Shown here: in pieces, positions 17,693 through 25,964 of the stretch
How positions within the stretch are numbered: position 1 is the first letter of the stretch
How the letters are laid out: each line of letters begins with the position of its first letter
NCBI RefSeq assembly: GCF_001440395.1
Contig: NZ_LLXZ01000159.1
Coordinates: 1-64,000, forward strand
DNA: 64,000 nt
Direction of reading: 5' to 3'
Origin: Bradyrhizobium jicamae
Lineage (GTDB): Bacteria > Pseudomonadota > Alphaproteobacteria > Rhizobiales > Xanthobacteraceae
The notes under the pieces: generated by a model
Told to the model about the DNA's origin: nothing
The model's input: the letters and a program-made list of their open reading frames with translations, nothing else
Database searches by the model: none
Program-made: the position numbers and the translations under genes

Positions 17693-17878
17693 ACGCAATG
17701 CGAGTGAACAGCGCATCCGTAAGCCGAGAGTTAGGACATATTTTATGGGGGATCATTAGAGGGGGCTTGAATCGTACGTACCGTCAGGCTGTACGATCTT
17801 CCTAGCAAAATCGGCACTCCCGATGGCGCCACAGTGCGTTTGGGAAGACGCAACCGCCCCGCAAACTGAGATATCCAG

Positions 17879-18058
17879 ATGACGCTATTCCCGATTCTGC
17901 TTTCAATTTTCTCTGTTTGCTTCGTGGCGTATTGCGCCGCGCTCGCAGGGCGTTTTCATAGGCAGCGTGAGCGCGGTCGTCCGCACACGCCTTACGTTCA
18001 GATTACCTCCTGCCCCGAAGAACGCCCCATTCAATTACCCAAGCGGCGGGCATTCTAA
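17879..18058 (+). CDS. Small single-span membrane protein (59 aa)
   Basis: This frame starts MTLFPILLSIFSVCFVAYCA, a clear hydrophobic segment of about 20 residues, followed by an Arg-rich cytoplasmic-type tail (RFHRQRERGRP) and a hydrophilic C-terminus ending KRRAF. The amphipathic layout of a membrane anchor with positive residues just after it argues for a real protein. The ribosome-binding site is weak (CTGAGAT). No family is recognised. The 120 nt upstream hold no clear promoter. Confidence 0.4.
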   Translation: MTLFPILLSIFSVCFVAYCAALAGRFHRQRERGRPHTPYVQITSCPEERPIQLPKRRAF

Positions 18059-18572
18059 GAACCTTGCGTTACCAGAGGGGCCCTGTAGGGGTCTGTCTAT
18101 GCTTGAACTATCGAACCGGGGCCGTCTTTGATATCCGTAACCACAACGACGATACAGCTCCCCGCCGGCTCCGGGCGGCAGCTGTTCTGCCCTGGACCAA
18201 AGTGCCTCATGCGGTGCGACTGGAAAGGAGCAATCTCGCCACCAAAATCGACGGCATGCGAGAATTTCGCAATTGCGGCGAGCGGCTCGCTCGGCACTCA
18301 TCAATAATGAAAGCGGTGCCTCTGGTCACCGAACCGTTGCGTCATGCTGTTTGCCTTCTTCCATGGCGCGCGAACCACGCGGGATGGCACCCAGGCTCTG
18401 TTGGATCCGAACCAGCTAACCTCCAATGGGAATTATCCCTCGAGTAAGTTCATTTTGCTCGGGCGAGTTTCAACAGAATTTCGTCTCCTTCATAAATCCG
18501 CACGGACAACTGCCAGTGCCCATACCGCCGCCAACGCAAATTCCCAAATCAGAAACGACTTGGGGCGAAACG
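18059..18572. other. Intergenic, no supported gene
   Basis: Overlapping short frames occur on both strands, but none has a convincing start region, codon pattern or family match. The stretch separates the small membrane-protein gene from the 3' end of dctA, and no terminator hairpin with a T tract was seen. Confidence 0.3.
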
Positions 18573-19991
18573 TCAGAGGAGCCGTGGAGCTTGCCCCTGA
18601 CTCTTGTCAATTCCCCTGAGTTTGCCCTGATCGTTTGATTGCGGCGTAAACCGATTCAAGTCCGTTGTCAGCGCGGTCTCGAGATCGGTCGGATCGATCT
18701 GCTTGTTGAGATTGGCCTTGAGCTTCTTGCGATCGAGCTCACCTTCCCACCAGGCGACGATCACGCAGGCAACGCCATTGCCGCAGAGATTGGTGAGCGC
18801 CCGGCACTCGCTCATAAACTTATCGATGCCGAGCACGATCGCCATGCCCGGCACCAGCCGCGGATCGACCACGGCGAGCGTTGCAGCAAGTGTGATGAAG
18901 CCGGCACCAGTTATGCCGGAGGCGCCTTTCGACGTCAGCATGGCTACGACCAGGATAGTCAGCTGCTGCCCGAAGGACAGGTCGACACCGAGCGCCTGCG
19001 CAATGAACAAGGTCGCAAGCGTCATATAGATGTTCGTGCCGTCGAGGTTGAACGAATATCCCGTCGGCACGACGAGCCCGACCACCGATTTGGAGCAGCC
19101 AAGACGCTCGAGCTTTTCCATCAACGATGGCAACGCGCTTTCCGACGAGGAGGTGCCGAGCACGATCAGCAATTCGTCCTTGATATAGGCCAGGAACTTG
19201 AAGATCGAGAAGCCGGCTATCCGCGCGATAATGCCGAGCACGACGAACACGAACAGCGCCGCCGTGACATAGAAGGTCGCGATCAGCCCGATCAGATTTA
19301 GGATCGCACCGGAACCGAACTTGCCGATGGTGTAGGCCATGGCGCCAAACGCGCCGACCGGCGCCGCCCGCATCACGATCGAGATGACGCCGAACACGCC
19401 ATGCGCGGCGTCATCGATGAAGGTGCGGATGGTTTTACCGCGCTCGCCAAGTCCCATGAGTGCGAAGCCGAACAGGATCGAGAACAACAGCACCTGAAGG
19501 ATCTCACCCTGCGCGAACGCGCCGACCACGGTGTCGGGAATGATGTGCAGGACGAAGTCGACGGTCTTCTGCGCCTCCGCCTGCTTTGCGTAGTTGGCCA
19601 CAGCTTGTGCGTTCGCCGCGGCGCTGCCAAATCCTGCGCCGGGCCGCACCAGATTGCCGACGACGAGGCCGATCACCAGAGCGAAAGTGGAGACAATCTC
19701 GAAATAGACCAGCGCCTTGATGCCGATACGTCCGACCTTCTTGGCGTCCTGAATATGGGCGATGCCCGAAACCACCGTGCAGAAGATGATCGGCGCGATC
19801 ACCATCTTGATCAGCTTGATGAAGCCATCGCCGAGCGCCTTGATCCAGTCATTGGTAGCCAGATTTGGCCAGAGCCAACCAACGAGAGCGCCGAGCAGGA
19901 TCGCGATCAGCACTTGAACGTAGAGGATCCGGTACCACGGTTTTGATACGGCGGGCGCAGTCGGCGCCGTCATCATCACAATCGTTGCCAT
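18573..19991 (-). CDS. dctA: C4-dicarboxylate:cation symporter DctA
   Basis: DctA of the DAACS family imports succinate, fumarate and malate, the carbon that plants supply to bacteroids. The translation contains WYRILYVQVLIAILLGALVGW at the first membrane span, the serine-rich loop GTSSSESALPSLMEKL, the substrate-site stretch PTGYSFNLDGTNIYM, and TSKGASGITGAGF. ATG 19991 (MATIVMM, 472 aa) follows GGGAG at 8 nt and is preferred to the in-frame ATG at 20102, which would add 37 non-homologous residues. A sigma-54-type promoter lies about 80 nt upstream, consistent with the RpoN control known for rhizobial dctA. Confidence 0.95.
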   Translation of the reverse strand: MATIVMMTAPTAPAVSKPWYRILYVQVLIAILLGALVGWLWPNLATNDWIKALGDGFIKLIKMVIAPIIFCTVVSGIAHIQDAKKVGRIGIKALVYFEIVSTFALVIGLVVGNLVRPGAGFGSAAANAQAVANYAKQAEAQKTVDFVLHIIPDTVVGAFAQGEILQVLLFSILFGFALMGLGERGKTIRTFIDDAAHGVFGVISIVMRAAPVGAFGAMAYTIGKFGSGAILNLIGLIATFYVTAALFVFVVLGIIARIAGFSIFKFLAYIKDELLIVLGTSSSESALPSLMEKLERLGCSKSVVGLVVPTGYSFNLDGTNIYMTLATLFIAQALGVDLSFGQQLTILVVAMLTSKGASGITGAGFITLAATLAVVDPRLVPGMAIVLGIDKFMSECRALTNLCGNGVACVIVAWWEGELDRKKLKANLNKQIDPTDLETALTTDLNRFTPQSNDQGKLRGIDKSQGQAPRLL

Positions 19992-20068
19992 GACGTTTAC
20001 TCCCTCTTGTTTTTCTTTCAAGCATTGCCGCTTAGGCCTTGCGGCACGTTCCATACTGCCTTTCATGC

Positions 20069-20084
20069 CGCAACCAAGCCGCCA
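20069..20084 (-). promoter_or_regulatory. Sigma-54 promoter of dctA
   Basis: The minus strand reads TGGC-GGCTTGG-TTGC, with GG-N10-GC spacing, about 80 nt before ATG 19991. No TGT-N10-ACA site lies upstream, so DctD rather than NifA is the more likely activator. Confidence 0.6.
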
Positions 20085-20396
20085 CGCGAGCCGATGGACC
20101 ATCGACGCTTACGTCGTGCACGTTTGGTCATATTGCAGGCTACAACCTGACGCCACGTGAGGTTCAAGGGATTTCAGTAGTCCAGCTGAACGATCTTCTA
20201 TTGAGCTCGCCCCCGGCTCTACTGCCGTCATATCAATCGCGCCACAATTCGAGCTTAGGTTGGCCGAGATGAAGATACGGCGACGTCAATTTCTTGACGC
20301 GAATTGGACGCGGCATTAATCGGCGACCTGAGTGATCTTGGCTGATGGATTATGGAGACGGCCGTCCTCAAGGATAGCCGGAGGATAGCGCCTAGA
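20085..20396. other. Intergenic, dctA upstream region
   Basis: No gene is supported. The stretch immediately upstream of the dctA promoter should contain any activator sites; TGCA repeats near 20110-20150 are visible but I cannot assign them. Confidence 0.3.
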
Positions 20397-20690
20397 TTAG
20401 CGCAAGCGACGCCAGCCAATAACTATGCCTGCTATTGAGAACAACAATCCGCAGACGCAGAGGGCGACGATCAGGGTGTTGCGGATCGGCGGGTAACTCA
20501 TGAGGATCGGGAAATACAACGTGTGGAGCGCCCTGTAGAGCCAGCGATAGGCGCGCCGCGACGAATCTAGCCTCTGCAGGACGATGCCGCTCGCTTGTCG
20601 ATATCAATCCACAGGTCGCCGCAAGCCGAACGATAGACGAGAGCGCCTGGCATGGTAGATGAAGCCACATAGTTGTGGTCCCCGGCAACG
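20397..20690 (-). pseudogene. C-terminal fragment of a PepSY-type membrane protein
   Basis: Two frames join into the tail of a PepSY-associated membrane protein: VYRSACGDLWIDID, then after a frame change SSRRAYRWLYRALHTL, a membrane span LIVALCVCGLLFSIAGIVIG and the terminal WRRLR followed by TAA at 20397-20399. The frame change lies near 20580, and no upstream domain is left. It is the end of a lost gene. Confidence 0.5.
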
Positions 20691-20704
20691 ACCGAAGCTA
20701 TCCT

Positions 20705-20765
20705 TCCTTCTTTCCACGGCACGATGGATTTCTTCGCTACGCTCGCAATGACAGGGTGAGCGCGA
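20705..20765 (-). repeat. Half of a dispersed palindromic repeat
   Basis: The minus strand reads TGTCATTGCGAGCGTAGCGA then AGAAATCCATCGTG, which resembles one arm of a dispersed intergenic repeat seen many times in Bradyrhizobium and Rhodopseudomonas genomes. The identification is from memory of the motif, not from a search. Confidence 0.45.
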
Positions 20766-20786
20766 CGCATTATAGGCGACAGCTCA

Positions 20787-21002
20787 CTACGGCCGCATGA
20801 ATATGAAATCCGTGTCGGGATCGCAATTGTCGGCGATGAAGCGCAGCTCCGATTGAACGTCAGCAACGGACCGGCTCTCGAGATATTTCGTGACCAGAAG
20901 ACTGAGCAGGGCTCGGCAAACGCTGTCAGTCGCGTGGCCCGCGCCTTCCGCTTCCGCAATGGCGGCAGAGAAATGACGTGCTGCGATTTCGGTTGCTGAC
21001 AT
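20787..21002 (-). CDS. Conserved-looking hypothetical protein (71 aa)
   Basis: MSATEIAARHFSAAIAEAEG begins a compact helical protein ending DNCDPDTDFIFMRP. ATG 21002 has GGAG 8 nt upstream and is preferred to an in-frame ATG at 21059. Composition and length look like a genuine soluble protein, and I believe similar small proteins occur in other Bradyrhizobium genomes, but I can name no function or domain. Its neighbours are remnants, so the context is uninformative. Confidence 0.55.
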   Translation of the reverse strand: MSATEIAARHFSAAIAEAEGAGHATDSVCRALLSLLVTKYLESRSVADVQSELRFIADNCDPDTDFIFMRP

Positions 21003-21714
21003 CCCGTGGCTCCAAATGACCGAACAGCCCATTGTACTCAGAAATTCCTGCAGCGCCATTGATCTTGGTCAACATGGATGGCGCCGTCCATCCATCGTGC
21101 TACTGATGACAGGCGGCCGCTGCGCTCTACACGCGAAGGCGAAAACCAAAGCAGGTCCGGACTGTTGGTGCCCAGCCGCAACATGATCGATGGACGTCGG
21201 ATGAGCGCGAGGACCCGACATCGGTCGCGAAACTTTCGCAGAAGACAAGGAAGTCACTCCAAGTTATCATCGGTTGGACACGGCCCGGAGACCGCACGAT
21301 GTGCGAAGCGCACTGGCAGCTGGAGGGCTCGGCAACGGCGCTTTATCAGCGCTAGCTCGTGCCGGCGATCACCATCAAGCGATGCGAACAACGGGCGATG
21401 ACGGTCGAATCCTTTCGAGACGCCCCACTGATCGTACCTTGCGAGCTCGACCAATGCGAGTACGAGATATCATAGGCCGTGTTCGCATCGAACTCTTCGC
21501 ATTGACAATGGCGGAATGGGAGTGCCCTAACTCCGCTTTGGAGCAACACGACATGGCGGTCACATCTTTGGAGATACTGAATGGAAGGAGAGAGCTTCCT
21601 TTGCTGGCCCGGCATGCGGTTGTCGACTGCCCTGGAGGTACAATTCACCCTCCCGATGCTCCCGCTGAGCTTGGTGATCGGACGCATATGGAAGCCGTGC
21701 GAAGGTGATTGCTG
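21003..21714. other. No supported gene
   Basis: Several overlapping short frames, none recognisable. On the minus strand the frame that carries the cobT stub continues to 21560 but no longer resembles CobT. Confidence 0.3.
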
Positions 21715-21847
21715 CAGAGATCGCGAGATGCTCGAGCCGGCCGAGCGCGCCGTCCGGTTTGGTAAGTTCAGCCTGGCGGGCCAGCGCTGCATCGCGATGG
21801 ATGGCCGAAACGTCGGGGCACTCCTGGTAGACCCACTCCGGCAGCAT
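21715..21847 (-). pseudogene. CobT N-terminal stub
   Basis: The minus strand from 21847 reads MLPEWVYQECPDVSAIHR, then ALARQAELTKPDGALGRLEHLAI, the start of nicotinate-nucleotide--dimethylbenzimidazole phosphoribosyltransferase, which makes the lower ligand of cobalamin. After about 42 residues the similarity stops although the frame stays open to 21560. About 300 residues are missing, so this is a truncated remnant next to cobF. Confidence 0.6.
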
Positions 21848-21900
21848 GTTGTCCTGCCGTTAAATGTTATCGTTAGCGAGCCAGCCCGTTCGCGGGAGCG

Positions 21901-22650
21901 CTACGATCGGCGCTTTAGAATGTAGCTGTCCATGATCCAGCCATGCCTTCCGCGCGCCCGCTGTCGCGCGGCGACGATGATTGGACCCACTTCGGCCAGC
22001 GCACCTGACATCGTGATCTCCTCACGCATGCCGAGATAGGCGCCCCACCAGATGTGCAGCCCTGCCGGATCGAGCGACTGAAACGCCGCGCCGCCATCGA
22101 GCATCACGACCACCGTGTTCGTGCCGTGCGGCCAGCCGCCTTCGCACAGCCGCCGTCCCGTTGTCACCAGGAAAGGCTCGCCTACGTCATTCAGCGGCAG
22201 CGAATGTGCCGCGCAAAGCGCCTGGATTGACGTGATGCCGGGGACGACTTCGATGGCTGGCGACGGATCGAGCCTTCGCGCGATCCGCAGGCTCGAGTCG
22301 TATAGCGAAGGATCTCCCCAGATCAGCAGGGCAACTCGCCCCTCACTCCCGAGATGCTGCGCAATTTCCTGCGACCAGGTCGCGGCTAGGGCATCATGCC
22401 ATTCGTCCACGCCTTTGCGGTAATCCTCTTGGTAGGCCTCACGAACGGGTATGACGAACTCGGCGATGCGCGTCCGGTCGTTCCTAAGCACCTGTGCGCA
22501 AATCGTCCGCCGCAATTCAGCGAGATCAGATTTCACGTCCCCCTTGCGCGGGATGAGCACGAGATCGGCGGCGTTGATCGCGCGCACCGCAGCAAGCGTT
22601 AGGTGCTCGGGATCGCCGCAACCGATGCCTATTAGGGAGAGCGTCAGCAT
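21901..22650 (-). CDS. cobF: Precorrin-6A synthase (deacetylating)
   Basis: CobF, a 249-residue SAM-dependent methyltransferase of the aerobic cobalamin pathway, methylates C-1 of precorrin-5 with release of acetate. The tetrapyrrole-methylase GIGCGDPEHLTL motif opens the protein; LLIWGDPSLYDSSLRI near residue 108 and VVPGITSIQALCA near 136 form the SAM and substrate sites. No frameshift or missing motif is seen. It lies downstream of cbiM on the minus strand, within reach of the first riboswitch. Confidence 0.93.
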   Translation of the reverse strand: MLTLSLIGIGCGDPEHLTLAAVRAINAADLVLIPRKGDVKSDLAELRRTICAQVLRNDRTRIAEFVIPVREAYQEDYRKGVDEWHDALAATWSQEIAQHLGSEGRVALLIWGDPSLYDSSLRIARRLDPSPAIEVVPGITSIQALCAAHSLPLNDVGEPFLVTTGRRLCEGGWPHGTNTVVVMLDGGAAFQSLDPAGLHIWWGAYLGMREEITMSGALAEVGPIIVAARQRARGRHGWIMDSYILKRRS

Positions 22651-22697
22651 AATTTATGCGAAGGGCGGCCGCTACCTGCGACCGCCCTCGCTAAATC

Positions 22698-23375
22698 CTA
22701 TGTGGCGTTGTGCAGGCGGTAGGTGACGAGGCCGTCCGCTGTCACGCCACGCAGCGATTTCGCCAGTGCAAGCACGGCCAGATCAGCCAGCGGTTCGATG
22801 AACACGACGACCGCGTAGGAAGCGGCGAAAGAGGCGATGGAATTGAGGTTCTCGGCCGAAAAGCCAGCACCATACAGCGCCCAGAAAGCGACCCACATCA
22901 CGATGCCGGATTGATAGGCCGTCGAAAGCGCAAGCGCTTGGCGATACTGCAGGTCAACATAGGCGGTGTTGCGGGGAATGATCCGCCCGGCCAGCGCCCG
23001 GATCGCAATCAGCGGCACAAGCAGCGTGGTCACGTTCATGCCATATTGTGGCAGGTCGGTCGGTGCGAAGAACAGTCCCTGAAGCAGAAGACCAAGCGCC
23101 AGCCCGAACGCGGCTGGCGCTGCACCGAACAAGAGGAACAGCGTCGAGCCGAGAATGAAATGTACCTCAGAGACCCCGACTCGGAAATGCGGCAGGAGTT
23201 CGAAGTATGAGAAGACCAGGACCGTTGTTGCGACGGTGCGCACCGCGAATGAAACGATCCCCTGCTCGCGCACGGTCTCTGCCGCAAGCTTCAACGCGCA
23301 GCCACCGGCGACGGCACCAGTCGTGAAACCCAGCACGAGCTTGGCGCCCGTAACGATACCTGGTTCGATATGCAT
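22698..23375 (-). CDS. cbiM: CbiM-type cobalt transport membrane component
   Basis: A 225-residue membrane protein of the CbiM energy-coupling-factor type: MHIEPGIVTGAKLVLG begins with the His that binds the metal, and six or so hydrophobic spans follow (LVIGSTLFLLFGAAPAAFG-like, VLVFSYFELLPHF, LLVPLIAIRALAG). It should bring cobalt into the cell for corrin synthesis. No CbiN, CbiQ or CbiO gene is adjacent, so its ATPase partner must be elsewhere or absent. It stands directly behind a cobalamin riboswitch, which fits a cobalt importer repressed by adenosylcobalamin. Confidence 0.8.
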   Translation of the reverse strand: MHIEPGIVTGAKLVLGFTTGAVAGGCALKLAAETVREQGIVSFAVRTVATTVLVFSYFELLPHFRVGVSEVHFILGSTLFLLFGAAPAAFGLALGLLLQGLFFAPTDLPQYGMNVTTLLVPLIAIRALAGRIIPRNTAYVDLQYRQALALSTAYQSGIVMWVAFWALYGAGFSAENLNSIASFAASYAVVVFIEPLADLAVLALAKSLRGVTADGLVTYRLHNAT

Positions 23376-23420
23376 GATCTACGTCCCTTCTGCCGTCCCA
23401 CCCGACGGTGTTGGTGTTAA

Positions 23421-23600
23421 AGGTGCAAGGCCGGTCTCCTGGCTCGCGGTTCAAACGGGTCTCCGGCCTTCCCGAACCTGACGGCTCAGTAGCGGATCGG
23501 AGCCCCTCACCGCTTACAGTCGCGGGGGCGGCCGGGGCTTCGGGCGCCGCAATTGGGTCCGTCCTTCCCCGTTCCCCGATTATGCTCCGGCGCTTTGCGC
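23421..23600 (-). promoter_or_regulatory. Cobalamin riboswitch before cbiM
   Basis: On the minus strand the conserved core GCCCCCGCGACTGTAAGCGG (around 23508-23530) is followed by a GGGAAGGC segment near 23470 and the 3' box GAGCCAGGAGACCGGCC near 23425-23445. This order and these boxes are those of the B12 riboswitch. It lies 45 nt before ATG 23375 and should shut off cbiM (and probably cobF) when cobalamin is plentiful. Confidence 0.92.
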
Positions 23601-24413
23601 CGCTTCGAGCACCATGCCTGCACTGTGTGCTCCTTCCGACAAGGCCGCGTCAAGGGGCTCGCGAGATCGGGCGACGGCATCATCATGGGAGTCTCTCCTG
23701 CCAGCGCGCCGAAAAGAATGACCGCCGGCGTCGTTGCGCCGTCGGGTTCCGCGAGCTGCTCTGCGAGCTTCGCAATCGTCGTACGGACAAGCCGCTCTTC
23801 GGCGCCGCCGAGGGGACTCGGCAAACAGCGACGGCGTATCGGGGGCCACGCCGTGCTCGATCAGCCTTGCCACGGGCGCCGGAAATGTTCGCTTGCCCAT
23901 ATAGACCACGGTCGTTGATTCCTGATCGGCGAGCACCGCCCAATTGAGATTCGCGGGCAACTGCACGGTGACATCAGCGCCGGTCACGAACTGGACGCGG
24001 CGCGAGGTATCCCGGCGGGTCAGTGGAATGCCGCAGCGCGGTGCCGCAACACAGGCCGGGGTAACGCCGGGAATGATCTCGTAGCTGACGGCTGCCGCGC
24101 GCAGCGCCTCGATCTCCTCTTCAAGCCGGCCGAAGATGCCGGCGTCCCCCGATTTCAAGCGAACGACGGGGGCACTTTCGGCGGCGTAGTGGATGCGCAG
24201 CCGGTTGACATGCTCCTGTTTGACCGAGGGACGGCCCGCACGCTTGCCAACCGCCACCAGAGTGGCCCCGGGGCACGCGTAATCGAGGATCGCGCCCGAG
24301 GCAAGGTCGTCATAGAGCACGACATCAGCGGCGCCCAGACGCGCGGCCGCCTTGAGCGTCAGGAGCTCGGGGTCGCCTGGATCAGCCGAGACAATGGAAA
24401 CAAAGCCGCTCAC
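23580..24413 (-). pseudogene. cobA: Uroporphyrinogen-III C-methyltransferase, frameshifted near the 3' end
   Basis: CobA makes precorrin-2 from uroporphyrinogen III with SAM. Residues 1-200 look intact: VSADPGDPELLTLKA, VVRLKSGDAGIFGRLEEE and YEIIPGVTPACVAAP. Just after LFAES the frame changes; the proper tail (LGGAEERLVRTTIAKLAEQL ... PAVILFGALAGE) continues in the next frame. Removing one base from the GGGG run at 23812-23815 restores it. In the uncorrected frame the last 75 residues are Arg-rich nonsense. The start overlaps the cobB remnant's stop. It is either a late pseudogene or a single sequencing error. Confidence 0.75.
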
Positions 24414-24805
24414 CTGTTCTCCGCAATGAGGTGGAACGTGCCAGTGGCGTACCCGCGCCGCGAGCCGGTCTCCGCAACGAGCGCGCCGGTCGCGTCGCGC
24501 ACGATAGCCAAGGGTGTATCGGGCTGAGAGACAATCGTGGAGTTATGGAATTTGTGGCCGCGCAGACGCGCACCGGCCTGATGCCCAGGCATTGGCACGG
24601 CAAGCTCTGCAAGCCGGTAGCCCAGATGCATGCGACGTTGGGCAAAGCTCGTTTCCAGGCCGAGCAATCCTGTCATCTCGTGATGTGCGTCGTTGGCATA
24701 GGTCAAGGCCTGCGATCGCGATAGGCGCGTGCCAAAGCCGGCGTCAGCGTCGTCTTGCCGACACCCGTATGCAGGCGCGGAGATGACTAGGCTCGCCACC
24801 ATCAC
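24410..24805 (-). pseudogene. cobB: Cobyrinic acid a,c-diamide synthase with large internal deletion
   Basis: CobB amidates cobyrinate side chains a and c with glutamine and ATP and normally has about 430-480 residues. Here only the two ends survive. The N-terminus, read with one frame change, gives SAPAYGVGKTTLTPALARAY, the ATP-binding P-loop. It joins directly to the C-terminal end HHEMTGLLGLETSFAQRRMHLGYR ... GTFHLIAE. Roughly 300 residues, including most of the amidotransferase domain with its catalytic cysteine, are gone. The gene still overlaps cobM and cobA at its ends by 4 nt each, showing that the deletion was internal. Confidence 0.75.
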
Positions 24806-25584
24806 GAGCCTTCCGGAAAGCGCGGCGTCGGCCCGAGCGGCCGATAGCGGCGGTCATAGTCAGCAGCATAAAGGCGGCTTTCTACAAAATCTTCCGAACC
24901 CAGTGTGCGACCGACCAGAATGACGGCCGTGCGCTCGAGCTCGGTGCTGACAGCAGAGTCCAGCGTACCGAGCGTGGCGCGAATGATCCGCTGGTCTGGC
25001 CAGCTCGCACGCCACACGATTGCGATCGGGCAGTCTGCTCCATAGTACGGGGTCAGCTCATCAATCACCTTGGGAAGCTGATGGATCGAAAGATGGATTG
25101 CGAGGACCGCACCGGTGGCCGCAAAGGCGGCGAGTTCTTCGCCGGCCGGCAGCGCGCTCGCCCTGCCCGGCATTCGCGTCAGCACGACGGATTGCGCGAG
25201 ACCCGGCAGCGTGAGCTCGGCTGCGAGCGCCGCCGCGGCGGCGGAAAAGGCGGGCACGCCTGGCGTGATTGAATAGGGAATTTGCAGCGCACGCAGCCGG
25301 CGCAATTGCTCACCCATCGCCGACCAGATTGACAGATCTCCAGAATGCAGCCGTGCGACGTCCTTGCCCTCACACTGAGCGGTGATTAGCTCCGATATGA
25401 TCTCGTCGAGCGAAAGTGGCGCAGTGTTGACGATGCGCGCATCCTTTGGGCAAAATGCGAGAATTCCCTCGGGCACGAGCGAGCCGGCATAGAGGCAGAC
25501 CGGACAGGCGGCGATGAGATCGCGTCCGCGCAAGGTGAGCAGATCGGCTGCGCCCGGTCCGGCGCCGATGAAGTGCACTGTCAT
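24802..25584 (-). CDS. cobM: Precorrin-4 C11-methyltransferase
   Basis: CobM, 260 residues, transfers a methyl group to C-11 of precorrin-4. MTVHFIGAGPGAADLLTLRG is the family's N-terminal SAM motif; VARLHSGDLSIWSAMGEQ near residue 78 and YSITPGVPAFSAAAA near 104 are conserved methylase motifs. It overlaps cobE upstream and the cobB remnant downstream by 4 nt, so the original operon structure persists. No defects seen. Confidence 0.94.
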   Translation of the reverse strand: MTVHFIGAGPGAADLLTLRGRDLIAACPVCLYAGSLVPEGILAFCPKDARIVNTAPLSLDEIISELITAQCEGKDVARLHSGDLSIWSAMGEQLRRLRALQIPYSITPGVPAFSAAAAALAAELTLPGLAQSVVLTRMPGRASALPAGEELAAFAATGAVLAIHLSIHQLPKVIDELTPYYGADCPIAIVWRASWPDQRIIRATLGTLDSAVSTELERTAVILVGRTLGSEDFVESRLYAADYDRRYRPLGPTPRFPEGS

Positions 25585-25964
25585 TCGCCGTCCCTTTCCG
25601 CGATCGCTGCGGTCGCCGTTCGATCTTGCGAAACGGCCCGCTTCGAAACAAGGCGCGAGCCACGGCCGGCTACGGCCAGCGCCGCAGCTTCAGCGACGGA
25701 GCCGGTGCCGAACTTCGCCTTGATGAATTCGGACTGTGTGGGCGTGACGGTGCCAGCCAGGACATCGGCCAGAACGGGCCTGACCGGCACATTTAGTTCA
25801 CACGCCAGCGCTTTGAGCGCAGCGGTTTCGGCCTTGTCGCTGGCGGTGGCGACTGCAGCGAGACCGTCAGAACCTCCCGCCGCGTCGAGCGCATCCCGCA
25901 GCGAAGCAAGCGTGACCTCCCGCCTGAATCCAAAACCTGCGACCTTCACTTCATCGCACTCCAT
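25581..25964 (-). CDS. cobE: Cobalamin biosynthesis protein CobE
   Basis: A 127-residue protein of the CobE/CbiG C-terminal family, with VKVAGFGFRREVTLASLRDAL, KAETAALKALACELNVPVRPV and FGTGSVAEAAAL. Its exact step in the aerobic pathway is not firmly known. Translation may begin at the annotated ATG 25964 or at the internal GTG near 25949 (VKVAGFG); the gene overlaps the end of cobL by 19 nt either way or nearly so. Length is normal for the family. Confidence 0.88.
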   Translation of the reverse strand: MECDEVKVAGFGFRREVTLASLRDALDAAGGSDGLAAVATASDKAETAALKALACELNVPVRPVLADVLAGTVTPTQSEFIKAKFGTGSVAEAAALAVAGRGSRLVSKRAVSQDRTATAAIAERDGE

